From IMG/VR virus record IMGVR_UViG_3300024999_000141, positions 1 through 53,648 of that record: DNA of 53,648 nucleotides. The stretch is one strand, 5' to 3'. The translations under genes were made by a program, and so were the position numbers. This DNA comes from a virus. Position 1 is the stretch's first letter. Every line of letters starts with the position of its first letter. Under the pieces are notes generated by a model, which saw only the letters and a program-made list of their open reading frames with translations, did no database searches and was not told the origin of the DNA. Of the stretch, positions 14,328 through 22,554 are shown piece after piece.

Positions 14328-14355
14328 TTGACCTGAACATTTGTTCTGGTATGCT
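14328..14355 (+). promoter_or_regulatory. Predicted promoter of the rightward operon
   Basis: -35 TTGACC (14328-14333), 16-base spacer, -10 TATGCT (14350-14355). This is the only AT-rich stretch in the 352-base gap 14142-14493, which also holds a 5-bp inverted repeat CTTAG/CTAAG (14289-14305). The first gene, at 14494, has its own ribosome site, leaving a leader of about 130 bases. I see nothing else in the gap. Confidence 0.5.
14335..14346. promoter_or_regulatory. LexA/SOS-type box
   Basis: GAACATTTGTTC is a perfect 12-base palindrome of the form GAAC-N4-GTTC, the LexA (DinR) operator consensus of actinobacteria and Firmicutes. It lies inside the spacer of the predicted promoter at 14328-14355, where LexA binding would block transcription until DNA damage. 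Confidence 0.6.
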
Positions 14356-14493
14356 TTCCCCTACACCGAGCCGCCGCCACCTCCGACGGCAGACCATTCC
14401 GCTATGCCCGCGCTGCGCTTCCCTTCGGGGTCGAGCGCCGCGGGAAGGGCGATCTCTACCCGGTCCCCGAGGCCGGGCGCGCTGGAGGTGCAG

Positions 14494-14916
14494 ATGGGGC
14501 GGTACAAGGACATCCTCACTCGCAGCCGGGCGCTGCGCGAGCGCGCCACTGCCGGGTGCGCGGCCGCGCCGGCCGTCGACGCGCAGCCAGACGACGACCG
14601 CGCCATGCCCGAGCTCGCCGCGGCCTGCCGCGTCCTGCTCCGGACCGTCGGCCTCGAGCAGCGCTGGACCGACCGCGGCCCGGATGCCCAGGCGCGCGCC
14701 TGGCTCGCCGCCGGGGATAGCGCCGACGACCAGCCGGCGCAGCTGACGCCCGACCAGTGGACCATGCTGCGGGTGTGCTGGGGGCTCTGGCGCGGCGCGG
14801 GTGGTCCTGTCTCCAGCGAGCTATCGGTGCTCCGTCCGGCGTCGCTCGCCTCCCTCTCCTCCTACTGGACTGCACTGGCCCTCGGAGCCGCAGACGACTG
14901 GCCTACCCTGTTCTAA
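14494..14916 (+). CDS. Hypothetical protein, first gene of the SOS-linked operon
   Basis: 140 residues from ATG 14494, preceded by GGAGGTGCAG (good ribosome site). The N-terminus is helical (MGRYKDILTRSRALRERA), with Ala-rich helices and a Trp-rich C-terminal segment (LTPDQWTMLRVCWGLW). No family recognised. It is the first reading frame after the predicted LexA-controlled promoter. Confidence 0.55.
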   Translation: MGRYKDILTRSRALRERATAGCAAAPAVDAQPDDDRAMPELAAACRVLLRTVGLEQRWTDRGPDAQARAWLAAGDSADDQPAQLTPDQWTMLRVCWGLWRGAGGPVSSELSVLRPASLASLSSYWTALALGAADDWPTLF

Positions 14917-14937
14917 CCATTTCGATGAAGTTTTCTG

Positions 14938-14966
14938 TTGCCTTCTCTAATCAGTTCGATTAAAGT
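14938..14966 (+). promoter_or_regulatory. Predicted internal promoter
   Basis: -35 TTGCCT (14938-14943), 17-base spacer, -10 TAAAGT (14961-14966). A direct repeat TTCGAT occurs at 14921 and at 14955, the second copy touching the -10. An ATG lies 6 bases after the -10 (14973), the same geometry as the cI and cro promoters. The 394-base gap 14917-15310 otherwise holds only two very short frames, described separately. Confidence 0.4.
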
Positions 14967-14972
14967 CCCCCC

Positions 14973-15044
14973 ATGAGCCAAGGCAGCCGGGCACCGGCGG
15001 CCGCGGCTGCGCAGCGAGCCGGGCCAAGTCCCCGGCCGAGGTGA
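14973..15044 (+). CDS. Possible leaderless micro-ORF (23 aa)
   Basis: ATG placed 6 bases after a predicted -10 and followed by 22 codons (MSQGSRAPAAAAAQRAGPS and a short tail) before TGA. It is supported only by promoter geometry. It may be a leader peptide or no gene at all. Confidence 0.25.
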   Translation: MSQGSRAPAAAAAQRAGPSPRPR

Positions 15045-15103
15045 CCCCGGGGCGACCCGGAGAATGGGACGGCGGCGGGCAGGGGCGGTCACCAGGAAGG
15101 TGG

Positions 15104-15160
15104 ATGTTCTTCTCTCAGACCCCGAAGGGGCCACAGGAGGAGGACGTCCCGGCGAGCTGA
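15104..15160 (+). CDS. Possible micro-ORF (18 aa)
   Basis: MFFSQTPKGPQEEDVPAS follows an AGGAAGGTGG ribosome site. The amino-acid composition is protein-like, unlike the Arg/Gly-rich readings of the other frames in this gap. Supported by the ribosome site and composition alone. Confidence 0.25.
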   Translation: MFFSQTPKGPQEEDVPAS

Positions 15161-15310
15161 GCAGCAACGGCAGCAGGCGACGACGGCCGCGGCCCGGAAC
15201 AACTTCGACGGTCCCAGACTGCATGCGCGCCGGGGAGGCCCTCCTCTCCCGTGACCGGTGCGTCTGCAGCTTGGGAACGCCGAGGGCCAACAACGACGGA
15301 GGGATCCCAC

Positions 15311-15652
15311 GTGGCGCACCACAAACTGGCCGGGCTGCCGGCCGCAGCGCGCAGCTTCGCCGACCACCTCGAGCACCTGCTCCGGACCCGGTCCGAGCTG
15401 GGCTCCAACGAACTCCTCAGCGTCGAGGGCGCGTCGCTGATGCTGCTCGAGGAGATCGAGAGGGCAGGGCTGCTCGACCTCTGGGAGCCCGGCCACCTGG
15501 TCGACGTCATGGCCGACGCGCAGGTCGCGCCGCCCTTTGCCCCCGGGGTCGCCGCGCTGCTCTCCGACTGGCGCTCGGTCGAACGCTCCCCGGCGGCCAT
15601 CGCGCTGCTCGTGGACTGGCGCCCCGCCGACAACGCCCGGGCGGGCGCCTGA
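15311..15652 (+). CDS. Hypothetical protein
   Basis: 113 residues from GTG 15311, preceded by CGGAGGGATC. The sequence is helical and Leu-rich (SFADHLEHLLRTRSELG, LLEEIERAGLLDLWEPG). No family recognised. Its TGA overlaps the next ATG (TGATG), so the pair is coupled. Confidence 0.6.
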   Translation: MAHHKLAGLPAAARSFADHLEHLLRTRSELGSNELLSVEGASLMLLEEIERAGLLDLWEPGHLVDVMADAQVAPPFAPGVAALLSDWRSVERSPAAIALLVDWRPADNARAGA

Positions 15653-15876
15653 TGGGAGCGCTGCAGGCACTGCGCCGCCTGATCACTTACCGCCGAGCCG
15701 ACGCCACCCACCGGTTCGACCTCGGCCTCGGCGGGCACCCCTGGCTGCGCTTCGTCGCCGACCGCGACTGGAAGGGGGGCGAGCTCCGCCGTGGCGAGCT
15801 GCGCCTCACCTGGAGCTTCGGCCCGGTCCCGCGCCGCAAGCGCCGGCACCACGCCGCCGAGCAGGACGCAGCGTAA
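15652..15876 (+). CDS. Small basic hypothetical protein
   Basis: 74 residues. The centre, THRFDLGLGGHPWLRFVADR, reads as beta strands; the C-terminus is Arg/Lys-rich (RRKRRHHAAEQ), which suggests nucleic-acid contact. Start at ATG 15652 overlapping the upstream stop. No family recognised. Confidence 0.5.
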   Translation: MGALQALRRLITYRRADATHRFDLGLGGHPWLRFVADRDWKGGELRRGELRLTWSFGPVPRRKRRHHAAEQDAA

Positions 15877-15926
15877 CCGAGGCAGGACAACGACACCTGC
15901 GCCGCGGCGCAGACAGGAGAGACGCG

Positions 15927-17240
15927 ATGAAGCTCGGCAGTACCGTCACCCGGATGATCGTCGGTCGCGGCAGCGTGGCCGCGGAGGTGCGCAAGCTGGC
16001 CCCGCCGCCCGGCTCGGGCGTCGACTCGGTCACCATCAGCGCCGGCGGGCAGTCGGTGAAGCTCGACGCCGAAGGCTGGAAGGCCGCGGCGCGGCTCGGC
16101 GAGAAGGTCGACCAGACGCTCCGGACCGTCGACCGCGACGAGCTGGTCGAGCAGATCCAGGCCAACGCGGTCCGCCCGCTCACCCACGAGGACGAGGCCG
16201 ACGTCTCCACCGGCTGGGCCAGCTTCGCCCACCCGCTCGACGTGCACCTCAGCGTCGAGAAGGCGTTCGCCAACGAGTACCTGCTGCTCGCCTACCGCAC
16301 GGACAGCTTCAAGATCCCGTCGGGCACCCTGAAGCTCCGCCAGCACGAGGCGGTGCTGCAGTGGCTCGCCGAGAACGGCCGCACGACCATCCCCCGCTTC
16401 ACCCGCAAGATCCTGTTCGACGAGGTCCGGCTCGAGCTGCGCGCCGAGACGCCGGTGACGATCGGCGCCGTGGCCGTGGTCTGGAACACCCTCACGGGGC
16501 AGGTCTGGATCTGGACCCGGAGCGCCGCCGGCATCGAGCAGATCGCCGACCTGTTCCGGGCGACCTTCGGGGTCGAGCTGCTGGGCACCGGAGCGCAGGA
16601 GACCGCTGAGCGCCTCGACCCGGAGGGGTTGGAGCGGTCCGGGGCCAACTACGCCGAGCTGGGCGCTGACTTCCTGGCCTGGGTCTGGTGGCGCAGCGAG
16701 CGCACCGAGGGCGAGCCTCTGCTCGAGGGCGGGGCGGAGGTGCGGCTGGCCAACCGGCTCGAGCTCGACGGGATGCCCGGGCCCAGCGAGACCGCCTACC
16801 GCGCCAGCGACCCGGCCGAGATCGGCGAGGCGCGGCTGGGCCTGCGCTCCGGCCGGTTCATCACCAGCGCGGGCCTGGAGCTCGAAGACGGCGATCAGAC
16901 CTTCCGCTGCACCGTCCAGGCGGGCGGGCTGGGGCTCTCCGCCATCAAGCTGCCCGACGTGCTGGCCAAGGGAGAGGAGGAGCACTTCTACGAGACCATG
17001 TTCCTCCTGGAGCGGCTGGACGAGAGGCTCCGCGAGTTGCTCGTCGCCTTCCTCGCCCACCGGCTGGATCCGCGCTGGGAGCAGGAGCACGAGTCGATGC
17101 GCCGCTGGGCCCGCGCCGCCAGCGAGGCCGCGCACACGGAGCTGTTCAAGGCCGAGCTCAAGGGCATCGAGGAGCGGGGCTTGGAGCTGCTCGACCTGAT
17201 CGCCGAGCCGCGCGCCGCGGCCACCGGGGAGGTCGGCTGA
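15927..17240 (+). CDS. RdgC-like recombination-associated protein (tentative)
   Basis: 437 residues. The N-terminus (MKLGSTVTRMIVG) is followed by AEGWKAAARLGEKVDQTLRT, FAHPLDVHLSVEKAFANEYL and LAYRTDSFKIPSGTLKLR, then LGADFLAWVWWRSERTEGE in the middle, and a helical C-terminus (FLLERLDERLRELLVAFLAH). The FLxWxWWRSE segment and overall length recall RdgC-like proteins, which bind DNA and modulate RecA. That would suit an SOS-linked operon. I cannot confirm the family by eye; an unrelated phage protein remains possible. Confidence 0.45.
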   Translation: MKLGSTVTRMIVGRGSVAAEVRKLAPPPGSGVDSVTISAGGQSVKLDAEGWKAAARLGEKVDQTLRTVDRDELVEQIQANAVRPLTHEDEADVSTGWASFAHPLDVHLSVEKAFANEYLLLAYRTDSFKIPSGTLKLRQHEAVLQWLAENGRTTIPRFTRKILFDEVRLELRAETPVTIGAVAVVWNTLTGQVWIWTRSAAGIEQIADLFRATFGVELLGTGAQETAERLDPEGLERSGANYAELGADFLAWVWWRSERTEGEPLLEGGAEVRLANRLELDGMPGPSETAYRASDPAEIGEARLGLRSGRFITSAGLELEDGDQTFRCTVQAGGLGLSAIKLPDVLAKGEEEHFYETMFLLERLDERLRELLVAFLAHRLDPRWEQEHESMRRWARAASEAAHTELFKAELKGIEERGLELLDLIAEPRAAATGEVG

Positions 17241-17521
17241 TGGACGCGGATGCACGGACGACCCGGGTCACGACCCGGGGCGGCGCCGCCGAGGACGTCA
17301 GCGGGCTGCACCTGGACGCCGAAGCGGCCGCTTGCTCCGCTGCCGCCGACTACTGGAGCGAGGGCCCGCAGCTGTTCTGCCGAACCGTCAGGGACCGCGT
17401 GGCCGGCATGGGCGAGGTCAAACTGGACGTCGAGGTCATCGACGACGACGGCGACGTCACCCGCTGGACCGTCCGCCGGGTCACGAGCTTCGAGGCCTGC
17501 CGGGCCGAGGTGGATGGATGA
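17240..17521 (+). CDS. Hypothetical protein
   Basis: 93 residues, acidic. The centre (VKLDVEVIDDDGDVTRWTVR) looks like an antiparallel beta pair. Start ATG 17240 overlaps the stop of the RdgC-like gene (TGATG). No family recognised. Confidence 0.55.
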   Translation: MDADARTTRVTTRGGAAEDVSGLHLDAEAAACSAAADYWSEGPQLFCRTVRDRVAGMGEVKLDVEVIDDDGDVTRWTVRRVTSFEACRAEVDG

Positions 17522-18099
17522 GCGCCCCGACCCTCGCCCCCAAGGAGCTCGCCCAGATCCGTCGCGACGGAAGCGACGCCCTCAACGGCCGCCTGCTGGC
17601 CGGCCCGCCGCTGCGCGCTCTCGGCGGCGACGTCCTCAACCTGCTCGACGCCCTGGAGCACGAGCGGATGCTGCGGCAGCAGGCCGAGCGGGACATCGAG
17701 CGCGTCGGGGCTGAGAGCAGGCTTCGCGGTGAGCTGCTCGACCGGGTCAAGACCGCCGTCGGGGAGGGCTGGTGGCACGGGGCCGTCGACCACATCGAGC
17801 GCCTCGCCGGCACGGTCGCCCGCGCCGCCACCGCCGACTACGAAGCGCCGGCCTCCGACGTCGGTCAGCTCCAGCAGCGCATCGCCGACCTCGAGGAGCA
17901 GCTCCGGGTGGCCACCGGGCAGCGCAGGCCGACCGAGGAGGAGCGCATCGCCGTCGCCGAAGCCGAGGTCAAGATCGGGCGGATCCTCTCCCGGCTGGTC
18001 GGCCTCTGCCCCGGGTGCCACGGGCACGGGGTTCGGGACTGCGCGGGTGGGGCCGGGCCCTGCGATGAGTGCGCGTGCACGGGGAGGGTCGGGGGATGA
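17518..18099 (+). CDS. Coiled-coil protein with C-terminal DnaJ-type zinc repeat
   Basis: 193 residues. Residues 40-150 are helical and rich in Glu/Arg/Leu (DALEHERMLRQQAERDIERV, VGQLQQRIADLEEQLRVATG), a probable coiled coil. The C-terminus has two CxxC pairs (CPGCHGHG and CDECACTG) resembling the DnaJ CxxCxGxG zinc element. The ATG overlaps the upstream stop (ATGA). No function known. Confidence 0.6.
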   Translation: MSAPTLAPKELAQIRRDGSDALNGRLLAGPPLRALGGDVLNLLDALEHERMLRQQAERDIERVGAESRLRGELLDRVKTAVGEGWWHGAVDHIERLAGTVARAATADYEAPASDVGQLQQRIADLEEQLRVATGQRRPTEEERIAVAEAEVKIGRILSRLVGLCPGCHGHGVRDCAGGAGPCDECACTGRVGG

Positions 18100-18371
18100 C
18101 CCGCCGCATCCACAGCTGCCTGTCCGTCGAGGGCTGGCTGAGCCGCGCGGTGCGGGCCACCAAGGCCGAGCGCAAGCGGATAACCCTCGGCATGACCGAC
18201 GACGCAGGGCGCCCGCTGACCTTCGAGCAGGCCTACGAGGCGATGCTGCAGGAGCTACTGCAGGGCCATCGGATGCTGCCTGTCGGCAAGGCCTGCGAGG
18301 GCTTCAGCTACGAGACGGGGTGCCCGGGGCATGAGATCGCGGACGGTGACCAGGGGGTGCCCCGTGGGTGA
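18096..18371 (+). CDS. Hypothetical protein
   Basis: 91 residues. A basic N-terminal helix (WLSRAVRATKAERKRITLG) is followed by an acidic helix (FEQAYEAMLQELLQGH) and two Cys near the end. ATGA overlap with the previous gene. No family recognised. Confidence 0.5.
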   Translation: MTRRIHSCLSVEGWLSRAVRATKAERKRITLGMTDDAGRPLTFEQAYEAMLQELLQGHRMLPVGKACEGFSYETGCPGHEIADGDQGVPRG

Positions 18372-18633
18372 GCCCATCGCTTCCCGTCCCCGCAAGGCGT
18401 GGCTGGTGACCGGCTTCGACGCAAGTTGCGTCTGCTGGGTGGAGAGTCGCGGCAAGGCCCGGATGTTGGCGGCTCGTAGTGCCCACGAGGCACTCAACAT
18501 CCCAATCGGCGATGCACTCAAGGGGCTGTCGGTGAAGCGAAGTCCGGCTCACGACTACCTGACCGGGCATTACGTCCCGTCGATGGTGATCGACGTCGAA
18601 TACCTGGCGATCGATGAGGCCCTCCGTGGGTGA
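18364..18633 (+). CDS. Hypothetical protein
   Basis: 89 residues from GTG 18364, overlapping the upstream stop by 8 bases in the context GTGGGTGAGC. The same start context recurs at 18629, inside the methyltransferase gene. The protein is strand-rich (AWLVTGFDASCVCWVESRG, PSMVIDVEYLAIDE). No family recognised. Confidence 0.5.
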   Translation: MGEPIASRPRKAWLVTGFDASCVCWVESRGKARMLAARSAHEALNIPIGDALKGLSVKRSPAHDYLTGHYVPSMVIDVEYLAIDEALRG

Positions 18634-20488
18634 GCGCACCTACCGCATCCTGCACCTCTTCGCCGGCATCGGCGGAGGCGCCCTCGGCTTCCAGGCCGCG
18701 GCAGCGCAGTGGGGTGGCCTCGCGGGCCGCTTTGAGACCGTCGTCGGCATCGACTGCGACGCCGCTGCCTGTGCGGACTTCGAGGCGCTCACCGGGGCCA
18801 GGGCCGTCCGCGCTGACCTGGCCACGATGACCCCGGCCGAGCTGCTTGCTGTCGCCGGCGACGAAGCGCCCGACGTGGTCTTCGCCAGCCCCCCATGCAA
18901 GGGCTTCAGCGGGCTGCTGCCCAAGGCCAGCGCCGCCGGGGAGCACTACCAGCTGCTCAACCGGCTCGTCCTGCAGGGGCTGTTCCTGGTACTGGAGGCG
19001 TGGCCGGCGCGCCCCCCGCGGCTGATCCTCATCGAGAACGTCCCCCGGATCGTCTCCCGCGGGGCCGTGCTGCTGGCGCAGGTCGAGCAGCTGCTGCGCT
19101 CCTACGGCTACCGCTTCGACCGCAGCACCCACGACTGCGGCGAGCTCGGCGGCCTCGGGCAGCACCGCAGCCGGTTCCTCCTGCTGGCCCGGCACGAGCG
19201 CCAGCTGCCGTCGGTGGTCTACCGTCCGGCGAAGAAGCGGGTGCGCTCGATTGGCGAGGTCCTCGAGCAGCTGCCCCTCCCCGGCGAGGCGTCCGCGGGT
19301 CCGCTGCACCGGCTCCCCCGGCTGCAGTGGAAGACGTGGGTGCGGCTGGCGCTGATCCCGGCCGGTGGCGACTGGCGCGACCTGCCGCAGGGCGAGTACG
19401 CCGTGGTCGGGGATCCGGGCAAGTTCAAGGGCAGGCCCGGTCTGATAGGCGTGGCGCCGTGGGACGAACCGGCCTCGGCTGTCACCGGCAGCGCCAGCGC
19501 GACCGGGAGCAACGGCATGGGGGCCGTCGCCGATCCACGTCCCGGCCGGGTCGTGCAGCCCTTCAACAACGTCTACCGCCTCATGCGCTGGGATCAGCCG
19601 TCCGGCGCGGTCACCGCTGGCGGCGGCCCGAGTTCGAGCGGCGTCTGCGTCGCCGACCCTCGGCTGGGCCACGAGCCCCGCAAGGGCGCCCTCCGCATGA
19701 TCCCGTGGGGCGAGCCTGCTCCGACAGTCACCGGGGCCGCCGGCATCGGCCGCAGCTGCTCCTACGGCGTCGCCGACCCGCGCACCTCCGGGCGCTTCCA
19801 CAACCAGCTGCGGGTGGAGGCCTGGGGCGAGCCGGCGCACACCGTGACCGGGGTCGATCACGTCACCGGCGGAGCCCCATCGGTCGCCGACCCTCGGCTC
19901 GGCTGCTCCCCGCGCTCTGGCGCCTACCGAGTCCAGCGGTGGGACGAACCGGCGAGCACCGTGATCGGCAGCGCGGACGTCCACGCCGGCAGCTCGGCGG
20001 TCGCCGACCCCCGCATCCCCGGGCCCGACGATCGGCTGGACCCCGCCCCGGTCATCATCGCCGAGGACGGCACCTGGCACCGGCCGCTGACGACGCTGGA
20101 ACTCGCCGCGCTGCAGGACCTGCCGATGCGGATGGCCGACGGGTCGCCGCTGACGCTGGCCGGGCGAAGCGACAAGGCTTGGCGGGAGCGAGTCGGGAAC
20201 GCCGTCCCGGTGGGCACGGCCCGGGCCATCGCCGAGCAGCTGCTGGAGACGCTGCTGCAGGCGGACTCGGGGCTTTGGCTGGTGCCGCAGGGCCACGGCG
20301 AGGTGTGGGTCGAGCAGCCCGAGCGCGCGGCGCTGGCGGACGACCGCTGCGAGATGGACACGGTCGGACACCAGTGCGCCTGCGACCGGGTGTGGTGCGC
20401 GGACGTGGCAGAGGGCGGGGATTGGTGGCTGAGCCGGGGCTTCGCTGGGGATGAGCTGAGGCCTGAAGCAGGAGGAACGGAACGATGA
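18614..20488 (+). CDS. DNA cytosine-5 methyltransferase with five repeated recognition modules
   Basis: 624 residues. C5-methyltransferase motifs are clear: LHLFAGIGGGALGF (I), FASPPCKGF (IV, catalytic Cys95), LIENVPRI (VI, residues 140-147), QHRSRFLLLA (VIII) and WRERVGNAVPVGTARAIA (X). Between VIII and IX, residues 280-470 hold five copies of a 39-43 residue module, W-(D/G)-(E/Q)-P-x3-V-(T/I)-(G/A)...VADPR, with Trp at 283, 326, 365, 404 and 443. One W-x-x-P-x-x-T-V-T unit is normal in the target-recognition region. GTG 18629 is an alternative start. Likely role: protection from restriction. Confidence 0.9.
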   Translation: MRPSVGERTYRILHLFAGIGGGALGFQAAAAQWGGLAGRFETVVGIDCDAAACADFEALTGARAVRADLATMTPAELLAVAGDEAPDVVFASPPCKGFSGLLPKASAAGEHYQLLNRLVLQGLFLVLEAWPARPPRLILIENVPRIVSRGAVLLAQVEQLLRSYGYRFDRSTHDCGELGGLGQHRSRFLLLARHERQLPSVVYRPAKKRVRSIGEVLEQLPLPGEASAGPLHRLPRLQWKTWVRLALIPAGGDWRDLPQGEYAVVGDPGKFKGRPGLIGVAPWDEPASAVTGSASATGSNGMGAVADPRPGRVVQPFNNVYRLMRWDQPSGAVTAGGGPSSSGVCVADPRLGHEPRKGALRMIPWGEPAPTVTGAAGIGRSCSYGVADPRTSGRFHNQLRVEAWGEPAHTVTGVDHVTGGAPSVADPRLGCSPRSGAYRVQRWDEPASTVIGSADVHAGSSAVADPRIPGPDDRLDPAPVIIAEDGTWHRPLTTLELAALQDLPMRMADGSPLTLAGRSDKAWRERVGNAVPVGTARAIAEQLLETLLQADSGLWLVPQGHGEVWVEQPERAALADDRCEMDTVGHQCACDRVWCADVAEGGDWWLSRGFAGDELRPEAGGTER

Positions 20489-20619
20489 ACCGCACCACTG
20501 GCACCGTCCTGATCGTCATCGCCTGCGTCGGTGGCGCCGTCGGACTCCAGATCGTCGCACCGTGCCTCTGGATCGAGATCACCCTGCTGGCGATCGCCGG
20601 GCTGGGGTCGCTGTCGTGA
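20485..20619 (+). CDS. Small membrane protein (44 aa)
   Basis: MNRTTGTVLIVIACVGGAVG, then LQIVAPCLWIEITLLAIAG and a short tail: two short hydrophobic segments separated by a polar turn, so probably a two-pass or hairpin inner-membrane peptide. A strong AGGAGG site precedes the ATG, which overlaps the methyltransferase stop; the TGA overlaps the next GTG. Function unknown. Confidence 0.6.
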   Translation: MNRTTGTVLIVIACVGGAVGLQIVAPCLWIEITLLAIAGLGSLS

Positions 20620-21467
20620 CCGCGGCCACCGACCAGCTGACGATTCCGGACCCTGTGGTCGACGAACCGACCGCCCCGGCGACTAAGAAGCGCTCGGCCG
20701 CGGAGCTGACCGCCGATCTGCGCCTGCGCCTGCGCTCCAGGTATGCCGAGGCCCGTCGGTACGCCGTCCTCGAGGAGGTCGGCAACGGCACAGGGAGCGC
20801 CGCCTCGCGCTCCTGCGACCTGCTGGCGATCAGCCTCTGGCCCATGGACCACCTCGAATGGCACGGCCACGAGGTGAAGGCCTCCCGCTCGGACTGGCTC
20901 CGGGAGATCAAGGACCCCGACAAGGCCGACGCCTTCGCCCGCTACTGCGACCGGTGGTGGATCGTCGCCGCCGACCGAGCGGTCGTCCACCTCGACGAGC
21001 TCCGGGACGGCTGGGGGCTGCTGGTGCCCAGCGGCGACGGGCTGCGGGCGGTCGTCGGCGCGGCCAAACGAAAGCCGCAGGAGGCCCCCCGCTCCCTGTT
21101 CGCCGCTCTCATCCGCCGGGTCATGGAGGCCTCGCCGGGGGAGGACGAGCGGCGCGCCCTGTTCCACCAGGCGGCCGAGGCGGAGCGGAAGCTGCGGGAC
21201 GCCGAGCGAGTCCGGGGCCTCCTGCAGCAGCGCCTCGACGAGCAGCAGAAGGCCATCGCGGACTTCGAGGCGGCCAGCGGGCTGCGCATCGAGAACTACG
21301 GGGGCAAGCGCCTTGGCGAGGACGTCGCGCGCCTGCACACCCTGGATCTCGGCGACTACCGCATCGGGGAGTTCGAACGGCTGGCCGGCACGGCTCGCCG
21401 GCTCGCCGAGGCCGCAACGGATGCCCTGGAGGCCGCCAAGGCCCTCGGGACGAGGGCAGGACGATGA
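20616..21467 (+). CDS. PD-(D/E)XK-like (MmcB-type) protein with coiled coil
   Basis: 283 residues from GTG 20616 (GTGA overlap). The core SCDLLAISLWPMD, HGHEVKASRSDWLREIKDP, YCDRWWIVAAD and LRDGWGLLVP has the Asp...Glu-x-Lys layout (E of 'HEVKAS') of MmcB-type/PD-(D/E)XK phage proteins. Residues 190-283 form an Ala/Glu/Arg coiled coil. MmcB is a DNA-repair protein in Caulobacter; nuclease activity here is inferred from the motif only. Confidence 0.65.
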   Translation: MTAATDQLTIPDPVVDEPTAPATKKRSAAELTADLRLRLRSRYAEARRYAVLEEVGNGTGSAASRSCDLLAISLWPMDHLEWHGHEVKASRSDWLREIKDPDKADAFARYCDRWWIVAADRAVVHLDELRDGWGLLVPSGDGLRAVVGAAKRKPQEAPRSLFAALIRRVMEASPGEDERRALFHQAAEAERKLRDAERVRGLLQQRLDEQQKAIADFEAASGLRIENYGGKRLGEDVARLHTLDLGDYRIGEFERLAGTARRLAEAATDALEAAKALGTRAGR

Positions 21468-21994
21468 GCACCACCGGCGAGATCCGCGGCTGCACCCTGC
21501 ATCGTCCCTGGCCCGGGGCCTTCCTGCTCCCGGAGCGGACGATCCCCGGCGACACGGCGCAGGTCCTGCGTCCGAAGCGCGTCGAGAATCGGGACTGGTA
21601 CCCGAAGTGGGCCTGCCGGCCGATGTCCGAGGGGACCGCGGTCGCTCGACCCGGGATCTACCTCGCCCTCCACGCCGGGTTGCAGGTCGACGACCGGGCT
21701 CTGGTCGAGGTCTGGCGCTGGGGGTGGCCCGAGCTGCGCAGGGGTGAGGCCTCCGTCATCGTCGCCGTCTGCCGGCTGGCCCGCGTGCTGGATTGCGACA
21801 TGGGGTTCAACCACCCGTTGATCCGCGCGCATCGGCCGTGGGCCATGGGCCGCTATCTCTGGGAGGTCGACCAGGTCGCCGCGCTGCCGGAGCCGGTGGC
21901 GTGCAAGGGCGCGCAGGGGCTCTGGCCGTTGCCGCCGGAGGTGCTTGCCCGGGTGCGGATGCAGTGGGCCGCGGCGACGACGAGAGGCGAGTGA
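21464..21994 (+). CDS. ASCH-domain protein
   Basis: 176 residues. It opens with TLHRPWPGAFLL and KRVENRDW, then PGIYLALHAGLQ, SVIVAVCRLARV and YLWEVDQVAALPEPVACKGA, ending QGLWPLPPEVLARV. This is the beta-barrel pattern of ASCH/PUA-like proteins common in phages (the 'KxxExR' and 'W.l..v..lp.P' elements). ASCH domains are thought to bind RNA or modified nucleotides, and a few are nucleases. ATGA overlap with the upstream gene. Confidence 0.75.
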   Translation: MSTTGEIRGCTLHRPWPGAFLLPERTIPGDTAQVLRPKRVENRDWYPKWACRPMSEGTAVARPGIYLALHAGLQVDDRALVEVWRWGWPELRRGEASVIVAVCRLARVLDCDMGFNHPLIRAHRPWAMGRYLWEVDQVAALPEPVACKGAQGLWPLPPEVLARVRMQWAAATTRGE

Positions 21995-22554
21995 TGGGAG
22001 GCGAGACCCGATGGCCCCTGCGGCAGGCCGCCGCCCTGGCGCGCAGCCTGGTGACGTTCCTGGAGCCGTACTGCGATCGCATCGAGGTGGCCGGCAGCGT
22101 GCGCCGCCAGAAGGCCGACGTCGGTGACATCGAGCTCGTGCTCGTGCCCAAGCTGGAGCAGCGCCCCGTGCCCGGCCAGCTCGGGCTGCTGGACGCTCCG
22201 CGCACCCGGCAGGTGTCGCTGGCCTGGGAGGAGTTGGACCGACTGGTCGTTGCCGGGAAGCTGGCGCCGGCCACGAGGTGCGGCGACCGCTACCGTTGCC
22301 ACCCGGCCACGGCGGGCCTGCCCCAGATCGACCTGTTCGCCGTGCTGCCGCCGGCGCAGTGGGGCCCCATCTTCGCCGTCCGGACCGGCCCTGCGGACTT
22401 CGGCCGCGGCTGCATGATCCGCCTGCAGCAGCGCGGCCTGCGGCTCAAGGATGGCAGGGTGCTGCGCGGCGATGTCGTCGTGGACTGCCCTGAGGAAGCC
22501 GACTTCTTCCGGGCGTGCGGGCTCGTCTGGGTCGGGCCGAAGGAGCGACGGTGA
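21994..22554 (+). CDS. PolX-like nucleotidyltransferase
   Basis: 186 residues. The N-terminus has a Pol-beta superfamily palm signature: RIEVAGSVRRQKADVGDIEL (G-S helix followed by two carboxylates), and a third carboxylate is offered by LPQIDLFAVLPP. It contains only the palm-type NT domain, without the PHP or helix-hairpin-helix domains of full PolX. It may be a minimal repair polymerase or a nucleotide-transferring enzyme. The neighbouring PD-(D/E)XK and RdgC-like genes fit a repair operon. GTG 21991 is an alternative in-frame start. Confidence 0.75.
   Translation: MGGETRWPLRQAAALARSLVTFLEPYCDRIEVAGSVRRQKADVGDIELVLVPKLEQRPVPGQLGLLDAPRTRQVSLAWEELDRLVVAGKLAPATRCGDRYRCHPATAGLPQIDLFAVLPPAQWGPIFAVRTGPADFGRGCMIRLQQRGLRLKDGRVLRGDVVVDCPEEADFFRACGLVWVGPKERR

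Noticed and set aside
14913-15293. 126-codon minus-strand frame in the gap 14917-15310
   Set aside because: Arg/Pro-rich, no ribosome site, antisense to the operon and overlapping a predicted promoter.
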